Part shown: piece after piece, positions 42,676 to 51,178 of the stretch
Numbering within the stretch: position 1 is the first letter of the stretch
Layout: each line of letters begins with the position of its first letter
From: Roseburia_C sp031555935
GTDB lineage: Bacteria > Bacillota > Clostridia > Lachnospirales > Lachnospiraceae
NCBI GenBank assembly: GCA_031555935.1
Contig: JAVBTX010000019.1
Coordinates: 1 to 64,000, forward strand
Direction: 5' to 3'
Length of the DNA stretch: 64,000 nucleotides
Position numbers and translations under genes: made by a program
Notes under the pieces: generated by a model
Told to the model about the DNA's origin: nothing
Databases searched by the model: none
The model's input: only the letters and a program-made list of their open reading frames with translations

Positions 42676-44052
42676 TTATTTACACGCATCACCCATTGCT
42701 GCCAGGAAATCTTCTACACTCATTGTTCCGTTTGATACGCTCTGAATTTGAGTTTCAATTGCTACTTTAAATGCCGATGGACCACAGTCATTAATTGGTG
42801 TTCCAGAGGTACTTGTTGCATTATTTACGATATCAACAAACTGTTTCTGTAAATCTGATTCATCGCCAGTCATATATGCAGTCTGATCCTGTGCTGACAT
42901 TCCAACGCCGTTTTCCCATCCGTATTTGGATAATTTGTCTGGCTGATACATATAGTTCAAGAATTTAACTGCTTCATCTTTTTGTGAAGAGTCAGCGCCA
43001 ATTGCATATCCGCCGCCATTCCATGCTGGAATATCGGTCTGAGCACTCTTGCCATCTGCTACTGGAGGCATTGTAAAGGCACGGATATTGGTTCTGATTT
43101 CTTCATCAATATCTTCTTTTACTGCCATTGATGTTTCCCAGCTTCCCATGTAGAACATTGCTGCCTGACCATTGGTAAACAGGTTCATTGCGGTTCCATA
43201 ATCCTGTGAATCATATCCGGTCTGGAACATTCCGGCTGCTGCAGACTGTGCCAGTAACTCAGTTGCTTTTACTAAGGATTCATTTGTAAAATCTTTATTT
43301 GCAATTGCATCACCGATAATGGATGCTGCATTTGCTGAATCTACTCTTACCAATAAATCAGTTAAATAGATTGCCATTGGCCATCCATCACCACCGTCCA
43401 TTGCGACTGGAACGATTCCTGCTTCTTTAATGGTTCCACAAAGTGTCATTAAGTCTTCATATGTAGCTGGTACTTCCCAACCATTGTCTGCGAACATCTT
43501 CTGGTTGTAGTAGAATGCCATTACGTCAGTGTTTCTTGGAAGTCCGTACAGGCTGCCGTCTTTCTTAAATCCGTCTAAAGAGCCTGAGATAAATCCGTAG
43601 TCTGCGTAATCTGCTTCATTCAATGCTGCCAGTACACCTGCTTCTAATACTTCATCTAAGAATGCTGGCTGGCCCCAGATACTAACTACATCTGGCATAC
43701 CGTTCATTGCATATGCTTTGAATTTGGTCTTGTAAGCTTCTTCATCCAATGCTTCTACTTCGATGGTGATGTTTGGATTCTCTGCCATGTACTCATCAAT
43801 AATCATCTGCTCTACTAAGCCCTGACCATTTTTTCGGTCTGGCAGGTTCGAGAATAACTTGAGGGTGACAGGGTCAGTTGAAGCTGGTTCTTCTTCGGCG
43901 GTTTTGTCGTCGCCGGCAGTCTCTGATGCTTCTGCTTTGGTGTCAACATTGCTTTTGCTAGCATCGTTTACCTTGTTGTTGCTTCCGCAGCCAGCCATCA
44001 GGCTCATTGCCATTGCTGCTGCCATAAGTGTTGCTACAATTCTTTTCTTCAT
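42676..44052 (-). CDS. Sugar ABC transporter substrate-binding lipoprotein
   Basis: A 458-residue CUT1 solute-binding protein. Lipobox Cys22 in LMAGC, an Asp/Glu/Lys-rich linker, then two-lobe sugar-binding fold with the landmarks VSIWGQPAFLDEV, YGLPRNTDVMAFYYNQKMFADNGWEVPATY and AMFYMGSWE. The ATG at 44050-44052 is used; the TTG two codons earlier is closer to GGGAGG. It is the first gene of a transporter that continues with two permeases, kinase and regulator. The oligosaccharide is not visible in the sequence; beta-glucan fragments are a possibility because of the phosphorylase and GH35 genes. Confidence 0.92.
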   Translation of the reverse strand: MKKRIVATLMAAAMAMSLMAGCGSNNKVNDASKSNVDTKAEASETAGDDKTAEEEPASTDPVTLKLFSNLPDRKNGQGLVEQMIIDEYMAENPNITIEVEALDEEAYKTKFKAYAMNGMPDVVSIWGQPAFLDEVLEAGVLAALNEADYADYGFISGSLDGFKKDGSLYGLPRNTDVMAFYYNQKMFADNGWEVPATYEDLMTLCGTIKEAGIVPVAMDGGDGWPMAIYLTDLLVRVDSANAASIIGDAIANKDFTNESLVKATELLAQSAAAGMFQTGYDSQDYGTAMNLFTNGQAAMFYMGSWETSMAVKEDIDEEIRTNIRAFTMPPVADGKSAQTDIPAWNGGGYAIGADSSQKDEAVKFLNYMYQPDKLSKYGWENGVGMSAQDQTAYMTGDESDLQKQFVDIVNNATSTSGTPINDCGPSAFKVAIETQIQSVSNGTMSVEDFLAAMGDACK

Positions 44053-44179
44053 TTCCAATTCCTCCCAATTGTTTTTCGGTTAAGTTTTTGTACACTTAAA
44101 TCTTAGCATTACTAGTGGTTAGAAAAAAGATACCAATTTTTTAAAAAAGTGCAATATTTTCGAATTTCATATTTTCAGC

Positions 44180-44215
44180 AAAAAAGAAGCCTATTGTTTT
44201 ACAACAATGGACTTC
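44180..44215. terminator. Terminator after the zinc-ribbon gene
   Basis: GAAGCCTATTGTT pairs with AACAATGGACTTC with one internal mismatch (about 44186-44213), and T6 follows on the minus strand. A shorter T-run follows on the other strand. It separates the surface gene block from the transporter genes. Confidence 0.8.
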
Positions 44216-44240
44216 TTTTTCGTTCTTAGCCTATAAGGGT

Positions 44241-44759
44241 CTATAAAAACTTTCCTTTAAATTTAACATCAATTTTACCACCGTTTGATGCTTCAAATTG
44301 ATAATGTCCCTTAAAGGCCTTACCGTATGCATCGGTCACATACATGATGTTGTGTTTTGTTAAAACCTCAAATGAAAATGTTTTGCCATTACCGACGGAA
44401 CCGATTTTGATACCGTTAATCCAAACATCATATTTTACGGCAGCGCCAACAAAACTGGAACGACGTTCAAAATTAACTGTAAATGGCTCAGCTAATATTT
44501 CTTCTGGTTTCGCTTTGAGTGGTTTTGCTTCGAATTTCTTGCGACAAGAATTGCATTTATAACGTGTTGGCTCCAGCTTCTTGTCATCTGAGCTTACTGC
44601 ACTGGCGACAAGCACACCGATTGCACCAAATGCTGCGCCCACTGCGGCTTTTGAATTCTTTACACCGATAATTTTGTAGTCCTTGCTCTGACATTTTGGA
44701 CATGCCATTGCATAAAGGCTTGGTGCATTTACTTGTTCTTGGTTTTGTTGATTGTCCAT
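44241..44759 (-). CDS. Zinc-ribbon protein with a glycine-rich hydrophobic segment
   Basis: A 172-residue protein of unknown role. CPKC (near 20) and CNSC (near 70) form a split zinc ribbon; between them lies a hydrophobic, Gly/Ala-rich stretch (AAVGAAFGAIGVLVASAV) that could sit in a membrane. The C-terminal half is a small beta domain (VWINGIKIGSVGNGKTFSFEV), similar to beta-sandwich domains placed after zinc ribbons in other Clostridia. The ATG at 44757-44759 follows GGAGGAGATTAGT. It follows the htrA gene by 24 bases. Confidence 0.75.
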   Translation of the reverse strand: MDNQQNQEQVNAPSLYAMACPKCQSKDYKIIGVKNSKAAVGAAFGAIGVLVASAVSSDDKKLEPTRYKCNSCRKKFEAKPLKAKPEEILAEPFTVNFERRSSFVGAAVKYDVWINGIKIGSVGNGKTFSFEVLTKHNIMYVTDAYGKAFKGHYQFEASNGGKIDVKFKGKFL

Positions 44760-44783
44760 ACTAATCTCCTCCATTGTATGTAA

Positions 44784-46043
44784 TTAATTTTTACTACCTA
44801 ATGTTACCGAAATCACCTGTTCTGTATATTCACCATTTTTATCGTTTGCCCGGCGTTGAATCGTAACTTCAACCGTATCGCCCGCCTCATAATACTGAAT
44901 CTGTTCTTCCAGTTCTGTGTTGCCGCCTACCTTCGTACCATCAAAAGCCGTAATAATATCGCCTTGTGCCAATCCGGCAACTGCTGCTGCGGAACCTTCA
45001 ACCACTTTGTAGATATAGACGCCTTCCGGCATATTGTAGGTCTGTGCCACCGAAGCCGACACATCCACCCCGGAAATGCCCAAATATGCTGCTTTTCCTT
45101 CGACTGCCTTTTCACGATAGATTAACTTTTCGATAATTGGGGAGGCTGTATTGATTGGTATTGCATAGCCCATGCCTTCCACCGCAGTATCTGAATATTT
45201 GATTGAATTAATGCCAATCACTTCACCATTTACATTAAGCAGTGCACCGCCACTGTTGCCTGGGTTAATTGCCGCATCGGTCTGAATCAACTCGCTTGTA
45301 CTTGTTGCCCCAGTCTGGTCATCCATCAAGCTCACCTCACGCTCAAGTGCACTGATTACACCATAAGTTACCGACTGTCCATAGCCCAATGCATTCCCAA
45401 TCGCAATCGCCGGTTGGCCAACATGCATATTCTCTGAATCTCCCAACGAGGCAACCTTTATCGCAGCAACCGTATTTGCTTCGACATCGGATAATTTAAC
45501 GGCAACGACTGCCAAGTCATTGCCCGGGTCTGTTCCTTTGACCTCGGCGGTGACCGTTGCATCATCACAGAATTGAACGGTAATGCTCTTGGCATTTTGA
45601 ACCACATGATTATTTGTTGCAATATAAAGGTTGTTATCATCCTGACCGACCACAATTCCCGAGCCGGCACTTTCATTTTCATAATTGCGAATCTGGCCAA
45701 ACCAATCCTGATACTGAATCGAGGACATATTGGTAATTGCCACAATGGATGGCATTACGTTCTCAACGATAGCGGATACATCCATTACATTCGCTTTGCT
45801 TTGCGTTTTTTTCTCGTCCGCTGGTTCTGCTGTTGTTGTTTTATTGATGCTTGGTGTTACTGCGGCAATCTCTGTCGTCTGCTTCTGATTGGTTCCTAAA
45901 ACCTCACCGAAGAAATATCGCGTACCTTCAAATGCCGTTCCTGCTACTAGTCCAAATACAAGCGCGATTGCAACCCATTTTGTAAGCCGGTTAAGGAAAC
46001 CGTTTTCGCGTTTCTTTTCCGGCGGAATATCATAATAGTCCAT
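44784..46043 (-). CDS. htrA: HtrA-type trypsin-like serine protease with PDZ domain
   Basis: A 419-residue membrane-anchored protease. A single N-terminal helix (WVAIALVFGLVAGTAF) is followed by a linker, the protease domain with His in ATNNHVV, Asp in GNDLAVV and Ser in INPGNSGGAL, and a C-terminal PDZ domain (YLGISGVDVS to GDTVEVTIQR). It removes misfolded proteins outside the membrane. The ATG at 46041-46043 is preferred, with GAAAGGGG eight bases upstream. It lies downstream of the gtrA-like gene on the same strand. Confidence 0.94.
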   Translation of the reverse strand: MDYYDIPPEKKRENGFLNRLTKWVAIALVFGLVAGTAFEGTRYFFGEVLGTNQKQTTEIAAVTPSINKTTTAEPADEKKTQSKANVMDVSAIVENVMPSIVAITNMSSIQYQDWFGQIRNYENESAGSGIVVGQDDNNLYIATNNHVVQNAKSITVQFCDDATVTAEVKGTDPGNDLAVVAVKLSDVEANTVAAIKVASLGDSENMHVGQPAIAIGNALGYGQSVTYGVISALEREVSLMDDQTGATSTSELIQTDAAINPGNSGGALLNVNGEVIGINSIKYSDTAVEGMGYAIPINTASPIIEKLIYREKAVEGKAAYLGISGVDVSASVAQTYNMPEGVYIYKVVEGSAAAVAGLAQGDIITAFDGTKVGGNTELEEQIQYYEAGDTVEVTIQRRANDKNGEYTEQVISVTLGSKN

Positions 46044-46114
46044 TTCATCTACCCCTTTCATCCTATAGATTCTTGTATCATATCTACAAATTGTGTCAAA
46101 ATTGTGTTTTTTGA

Positions 46115-46516
46115 CTAATCCTCTAGGAAGATTTTTCTAGTTATAAAATTAAATATCATGACTACACCCGTGGCAAAAATCTTTGTCAGCATATAGTAAA
46201 TGTTCAGAATATCTGCACCGAGCCACATCAGCAACTGATTCAAAGCTAAACCAATCAGACTGAGAACGATAAAAATCAAAAATTCCTTCCGTTTGCTCAT
46301 GCCCTCTTTTCCGGTAAACACATATTTCATGCTGCACAAATAATTAAATATCACCGATACCGTAAAGGAGATTGCCGCTGAAGTCAGATAGTAGATACCG
46401 ATAAATTCTGTTAATACATAGAGTACCCCATAATCAATTAAAAAGGCCAATACTCCCACGACACCAAATTTCATAATCTGGGCCATTAATGTCTGTATCT
46501 TTTGCTTTTTTTCCAT
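46115..46516 (-). CDS. GtrA-family membrane protein
   Basis: A 133-residue protein with four membrane helices and the GtrA pattern: MKFGVVGVLAFLIDYGVLYVL at the first helix, FNYLCSMKYVF at the second loop, and FNFITRKIFLE at the end. GtrA-like proteins help move lipid-linked sugars across the membrane or support glycosyltransferases that decorate surface polymers. It follows glmS by 12 bases and fits the surface-glycan setting. Confidence 0.9.
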   Translation of the reverse strand: MEKKQKIQTLMAQIMKFGVVGVLAFLIDYGVLYVLTEFIGIYYLTSAAISFTVSVIFNYLCSMKYVFTGKEGMSKRKEFLIFIVLSLIGLALNQLLMWLGADILNIYYMLTKIFATGVVMIFNFITRKIFLED

Positions 46517-46528
46517 TTTACACTTTCC

Positions 46529-48355
46529 CTATTCTACCGTAACTGATTTTGCCAGATTTCGTGGCTTATCCACATCACAGCCTTTTCCAACTGCAACATA
46601 ATAGCTAAATAGCTGTAGTGGAATAATCGCCAGTGAGTTCGTGAAATACTTATTTGTCTGTGGAATGTAAATGACATAATCAGCCGCTTTTTCAATCTCG
46701 GTATTGCCTTCATTAGTAACTGCCATGACAAATGCACCACGAGTACGTACCTCGACAATGTTGCTGACGGTTTTCTTAAATAGTTCTTCCTGCGTTGCTA
46801 CGGCCGCCACTAAGGTGCCGTCCTGAATCAGTGAAATCGTTCCATGCTTCAACTCGCCTGCGGCATAAGCTTCAGAATGAATATAGGAAATCTCCTTTAA
46901 CTTCAATGAACCTTCCATTGAAATCGCATAGTCAATTCCGCGCCCAATAAAGAATACATCTACCGCGGCAATATATCGGTTGGCAAAGCGCTGAATCCGC
47001 TCCTTATTATTTAACAGCAATTCAATCTGCTCTGGCAGCTTCATCATATCTTTTATCATCACGGCAATCTCTTCATCCGTTACTTTGCCACGAACCTGTG
47101 CGAATTTCATTGCCAAAAGATACTGGGCGATTAACTGGGCACTGTATGCCTTCGTCGTTGCTACCGCGATTTCCGGACCAGCCCAGGTATACATTACCTT
47201 ATCTGCTTCACGGGCAATCGATGAACCGACCACATTTACAATTCCCAGCGTCGTAATGCCCTGCTTTTTCGCTTCCCGTAAAGCCGCCAGCGAATCCGCG
47301 GTTTCGCCGGATTGACTAATGATAATAACGAGCGCGCCTTCCTCTAAGATTGGATTCCGGTAACGAAACTCGGATGCAACATCCACCTCTACTGGAATTC
47401 TTGCCAATCCCTCAAAGATGTATTTTGTGGTTACACCGGTATGATATGCCGAACCACATGCAACAATATGTACTTTTTTTATCGCCCGAATTTCTTCATC
47501 GGTCATGCCTAGTTCTTCAATTACAATCTGGCCATCCTTAATCCGTGGGTTCATCGTATCGCGTACCGTCTTTGGCTGCTCATACATTTCTTTTAACATG
47601 AAATGTTCATAACCACCTTTTTCGGCTGCATTGATATCCCATTCGATTGTTTTTGATTCTTTTTCGATTAGCTCACCGTCAACGTTAAAAAATTCGATGG
47701 CATCTGTCGTCAGTTTGGCAATTTCTTCATTTTCAATAAAATATACCTCTCTGGTATACTTCAATACGGCTGGCACATCCGATGCAATCAGATTTCCGTC
47801 TTTTCCATGACCTACAATCAATGGACTATCCTTACGAACGGAATATACCACATCAGGGCACTCTAAGAAAATAATTCCCAACGCATAAGAGCCTTCCACG
47901 CGGTGCATTACTTTGGTAATGGCCTCAAGCGGATTGCCTTTATAATAGTAATCTAATAAATGTGCAATTACCTCTGTATCTGTTTCAGAATGGAACTCAT
48001 ATCCCTTATCGACTAGTTTTTTCTTTAACTTCAAGTAGTTCTCGATAATTCCGTTGTGAACTACGGCAATCGTTTTATTCTCATTAAAATGTGGATGGGC
48101 ATTGGTATCGGATGGTGCACCGTGTGTTGCCCATCTGGTATGACCGATTCCCACACTGCCTGGCATCGTCTCACCGTCATGGGTTAATTCACTTAACACC
48201 TTCAGTCTGCCAGTTGCCTTGGCAAACTGGATTTCGCTGCCATCGTACACCGCCATTCCCGCTGAATCATATCCCCGATACTCCAGCTTTGCCAGACCAT
48301 CCAGCAAAATTGGTGCTGCCTGCGACTTACCAATATATCCTACTATTCCACACAT
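46529..48355 (-). CDS. glmS: Glutamine-fructose-6-phosphate aminotransferase (isomerizing)
   Basis: A 608-residue enzyme making glucosamine 6-phosphate, the first step to UDP-GlcNAc. The ATG at 48353-48355 places the nucleophilic Cys directly after Met (MCGIVGYIG). The glutaminase half has EYRGYDSAG and HTRWATHG; two SIS domains (ACGSAYHTG, SQSGETADS) follow, and it ends in the conserved DKPRNLAKSVTVE. GAGGAGGAACAAGGGA precedes the start. I see no room for a glmS ribozyme, since the LCP gene ends about 115 bases upstream. Confidence 0.97.
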   Translation of the reverse strand: MCGIVGYIGKSQAAPILLDGLAKLEYRGYDSAGMAVYDGSEIQFAKATGRLKVLSELTHDGETMPGSVGIGHTRWATHGAPSDTNAHPHFNENKTIAVVHNGIIENYLKLKKKLVDKGYEFHSETDTEVIAHLLDYYYKGNPLEAITKVMHRVEGSYALGIIFLECPDVVYSVRKDSPLIVGHGKDGNLIASDVPAVLKYTREVYFIENEEIAKLTTDAIEFFNVDGELIEKESKTIEWDINAAEKGGYEHFMLKEMYEQPKTVRDTMNPRIKDGQIVIEELGMTDEEIRAIKKVHIVACGSAYHTGVTTKYIFEGLARIPVEVDVASEFRYRNPILEEGALVIIISQSGETADSLAALREAKKQGITTLGIVNVVGSSIAREADKVMYTWAGPEIAVATTKAYSAQLIAQYLLAMKFAQVRGKVTDEEIAVMIKDMMKLPEQIELLLNNKERIQRFANRYIAAVDVFFIGRGIDYAISMEGSLKLKEISYIHSEAYAAGELKHGTISLIQDGTLVAAVATQEELFKKTVSNIVEVRTRGAFVMAVTNEGNTEIEKAADYVIYIPQTNKYFTNSLAIIPLQLFSYYVAVGKGCDVDKPRNLAKSVTVE

Positions 48356-48421
48356 TCCCTTGTTCCTCCTCAAGCTTATTCAGTCATTATATGCAAAAGT
48401 TTCTGAACTATTATAACAGTA

Positions 48422-48458
48422 AAAGTCTGCTTCTGCAACTTTTGCAAAAACAGACTTT
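48422..48458 (-). terminator. Weak hairpin between LCP gene and glmS
   Basis: AAAGTCTG (48422-48429) pairs with CAGACTTT (48451-48458); only four T follow on the minus strand. Partial readthrough into glmS is likely. Confidence 0.5.
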
Positions 48459-48469
48459 ATCAATTAATT

Positions 48470-49591
48470 TTACTGTTCGGTTTCTGTTTCTGTTGACTCT
48501 TCTTTTTCAAGCGGATTGTCCCATCTTGCCGTATCTGATGCGCCCAGACCGGTATCCGAAATAATCTGCTGACTATATGCCTTAACCGTTGCTGACGGCA
48601 CATAATCCTTTACACCAAACAGATATTCATGTAGTTCACTTACATTTGTTGCTAAATCAGTTGCTACAACTACATCACCGACTTTGCCGCCCATCTTCTT
48701 ATTGGCTAATTCAAATGGGAAGCCATTGGTACCAATCAGCTCATAATCCAGAGCGCTGGCAACTAATCCTAAGATTGTTGAATTTGACATTGAGGTTGAA
48801 ATATCATCACAAACTGCATCAACAATTTTATTTAGTGTGCTCAAATCCGAAGCCTTGGCATTTTTTACCATCTGCTCTACCACCGTTCTCTGACGCTCCG
48901 TCCGGCGATAGTCATCACCAGCAGTATAACGGATTCTGGCATAGCCGGTGGCCTGGGTTCCGTCGAGCAGGTATGTGCCGGCGCCGCTAATTGTCTTAGC
49001 TGTCTTGCCGGTTACCTCGGCAGTCGTCTGGGCATAGTGATTTAAGTAAATCACCTCTTCCGGCTGTACGGTAATTTCAACACCACCTAATAGGTCTATC
49101 GCATCAGTAACCGCGTTAAAATCGACTACCACATATTCAGAAATATCTAAATCAAAGCTGGAGTTTAAGGTCGCAATTGCATTTGTCGCCCCACCTCTGC
49201 CATATGCCGCATTTATTTTTTTAAAGACCTTTTCACCGACATCAAGGTAGGTATCACGATAGATTGACACCAGTTTTACTTCCTTGGTATCGTTATTAAT
49301 GCTGGCAATCATAATGACATCACTATTGCCGGCTGACCAGGAACCATTGGAACGGTTATCCAGACCAAATATTGCTACGTTCGTAAAGCCCTTCAGCAGC
49401 TCTTTTGTCGTCTCATCTAACTCATTGATTTTCAAATCCTTTTTGTCAATCTTCGTTCGGTCGACCAAGTCTAGTTTTGATTTTATAAATAATCCTAACA
49501 GTAATAGCAATAATACCGAAATCTCTACTGCAAATAATATTATTTTTCTTTTTCGACGCTGTTTCTTGGTTAATTTCTTTTTTGTAGTCAT
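48470..49591 (-). CDS. LytR-CpsA-Psr (LCP) family cell-wall glycopolymer ligase
   Basis: A 373-residue type II membrane protein. A Lys/Arg-rich cytoplasmic tip and one helix precede the LCP domain with NSDVIMIASINNDTKEVKLVSIYRDTY, KINAAYGRGG, and TGYARIRYTAGDDYRRTERQR, where the Arg and Asp residues bind the lipid pyrophosphate. It transfers a glycan from undecaprenyl diphosphate to peptidoglycan. The ATG at 49589-49591 follows GGAG; a frame five codons longer is less likely. A strong promoter lies just upstream, so this gene, glmS, gtrA-like and htrA may form one unit. Confidence 0.93.
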   Translation of the reverse strand: MTTKKKLTKKQRRKRKIILFAVEISVLLLLLLGLFIKSKLDLVDRTKIDKKDLKINELDETTKELLKGFTNVAIFGLDNRSNGSWSAGNSDVIMIASINNDTKEVKLVSIYRDTYLDVGEKVFKKINAAYGRGGATNAIATLNSSFDLDISEYVVVDFNAVTDAIDLLGGVEITVQPEEVIYLNHYAQTTAEVTGKTAKTISGAGTYLLDGTQATGYARIRYTAGDDYRRTERQRTVVEQMVKNAKASDLSTLNKIVDAVCDDISTSMSNSTILGLVASALDYELIGTNGFPFELANKKMGGKVGDVVVATDLATNVSELHEYLFGVKDYVPSATVKAYSQQIISDTGLGASDTARWDNPLEKEESTETETEQ

Positions 49592-49650
49592 TCTGTAATT
49601 CTCCATCTTTTTCTTAAAAGTACGACTTTCATAAAAGTGAAACTTTTTTA

Positions 49651-49679
49651 ACTATATACCAATTTAAAGTGACTGTCAA
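49651..49679 (-). promoter_or_regulatory. Promoter of the LCP gene
   Basis: On the minus strand TTGACA (49674-49679) and TATAGT (49651-49656) are 17 bases apart. The -35 box contains the stop codon of the upstream glycosyltransferase gene. Confidence 0.8.
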
Positions 49680-50410
49680 TAATTGCCACCCTCATGGATA
49701 TGCCGCCAATTGGTCATTAGTACCCTGACAAATGCCAGCCGGTTCTGAATCATACGGCGGATTCCATAGTGCTTCATACTGGAATTATTGTCACCATGCC
49801 GACGGTATGAGATTAGCTTATCCTTGATAAAGCAGGTTCCGCGGCCACGTACATCATTTACTACACCAATCCACTGATCATGCATTTCGATTGTCTCGGG
49901 TATTGGCAATACATATTCGATTAATTCGCGACGAAAAGCCATGCAGCATCCTACATAGGTATTTCGCCATATATTTTTTAAAGCACCGGCACCGGAATGT
50001 TTGATTTCATAAAACGATTCCCGCAGCACTGATTTACCATCTTCCTTTACCACCGTGGCATCATGCACCACTACACTGCATCCGTTCTTCACAAATGTAT
50101 CAATCATTCGCTCAATCTTCTGCTTGTTCCAGATATCATCCTGATCTGCTAAAAAGATATATTTTCCCTGACATTCGCGGATACAAAAATCAACATTGGC
50201 CTTGACACCACGTCCCGGTCCACGAACAATTCTAACTCTTGAATCCGTTTCCTTGTATTTCATTAAGGTGCCCGGTGTTCCATCAGTCGAACCATCATCT
50301 GATATTACTAATTCATCCTGTTCCCCCATACTCTCCAATATGGATGCAATCTGTTCCTCGACATAATTTTCTCCGTTATACGTAACCATCGCAACGGATG
50401 CTCTAATCAT
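49676..50410 (-). CDS. Family 2 glycosyltransferase
   Basis: A 244-residue GT-A enzyme. VAMVTYNGENYVEEQIASIL is the nucleotide-sugar site, SDDGSTDGT the first acidic motif, ADQDDIW the metal-binding DxD and MHDQW the later base region. It resembles rhamnosyl or similar transferases of polysaccharide clusters. The ATG at 50408-50410 overlaps the previous stop by four bases (ATGA). No membrane helix. The sugar is unknown. Confidence 0.9.
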   Translation of the reverse strand: MIRASVAMVTYNGENYVEEQIASILESMGEQDELVISDDGSTDGTPGTLMKYKETDSRVRIVRGPGRGVKANVDFCIRECQGKYIFLADQDDIWNKQKIERMIDTFVKNGCSVVVHDATVVKEDGKSVLRESFYEIKHSGAGALKNIWRNTYVGCCMAFRRELIEYVLPIPETIEMHDQWIGVVNDVRGRGTCFIKDKLISYRRHGDNNSSMKHYGIRRMIQNRLAFVRVLMTNWRHIHEGGNY

Positions 50411-51171
50411 ATTAACTTCCACCCCCACTTCCTAAAGTATGACCACATGGAATGTAAATGCAGTCGAAACAATTCCCTCTTCTTATGGGAACCCTTCTCC
50501 CACTTATGAATTACGGATGCGTATGGACAGTATGTAAGTACCGATATTTCATTGACCCGCTTACACAAATCAGCATCCTCCATATATAGAAAAAACCGTT
50601 CATCAAATCCCCCAATTTGTTTAAACAGTTCCGTTCGGATTACTAAAAAACTGCCCTGCGCAAATGGCACCTCAAAGGGTCTGCGATAATCCATATCCTG
50701 CATTGTATGAAACGCTTGGCGCCGGCGAAACATGTTTGGCAAAAACATTCGTAAAAACATATCAATAACCGTTAATTCACGGCGATATACTGCCTGCAAA
50801 TTCCCCTGCTCGTCTAGTAGCCTGGGAACACACATGCCAATCTTGCCATCTTGCATAAATGAAATTAATGCTGACAAGGCATCTGATGTCAACAAAATAT
50901 CTGGATTAACAATCGCATGCAAGCAGGAATTAAGCTGGGGCAGGATGTAATTATGGCCACCGCCGAAGCCCAAATTGGAGCCGGTTTTGACATAGCATAC
51001 ATCACCATAGCGCTGTTCTAGCTGCGCCAACTGATTGTCCACAGTACTGTTGTCAATGAGATAGATTTTTTTGCGGACCGCTTCTGCGGTAAAGTGTTCG
51101 ATTGATTCAACCGCCTGCCGCACGTCTTCTTCGTTATTATATACAACGATTGCTACACTAATATCATCCAT
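50407..51171 (-). CDS. Family 2 glycosyltransferase, rhamnosyltransferase-like
   Basis: A 254-residue GT-A enzyme. It has VAIVVYNNEEDVRQAVESI, then TGSNLGFGGGHN, IVNPDI (the DxD equivalent), QGSFLVIRTELFKQIGGFDERFFLYMEDADLCKRV, and a basic C terminus. These match WbbL/RfbF-type rhamnosyltransferases. It is translationally coupled to the following transferase gene and follows the sugar-phosphate transferase by 7 bases. Confidence 0.9.
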   Translation of the reverse strand: MDDISVAIVVYNNEEDVRQAVESIEHFTAEAVRKKIYLIDNSTVDNQLAQLEQRYGDVCYVKTGSNLGFGGGHNYILPQLNSCLHAIVNPDILLTSDALSALISFMQDGKIGMCVPRLLDEQGNLQAVYRRELTVIDMFLRMFLPNMFRRRQAFHTMQDMDYRRPFEVPFAQGSFLVIRTELFKQIGGFDERFFLYMEDADLCKRVNEISVLTYCPYASVIHKWEKGSHKKRELFRLHLHSMWSYFRKWGWKLI

Positions 51172-51178
51172 TTCTATT

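Noticed and set aside
48356..48469. A glmS ribozyme
   Set aside because: The space is too short and the conserved core was not seen.
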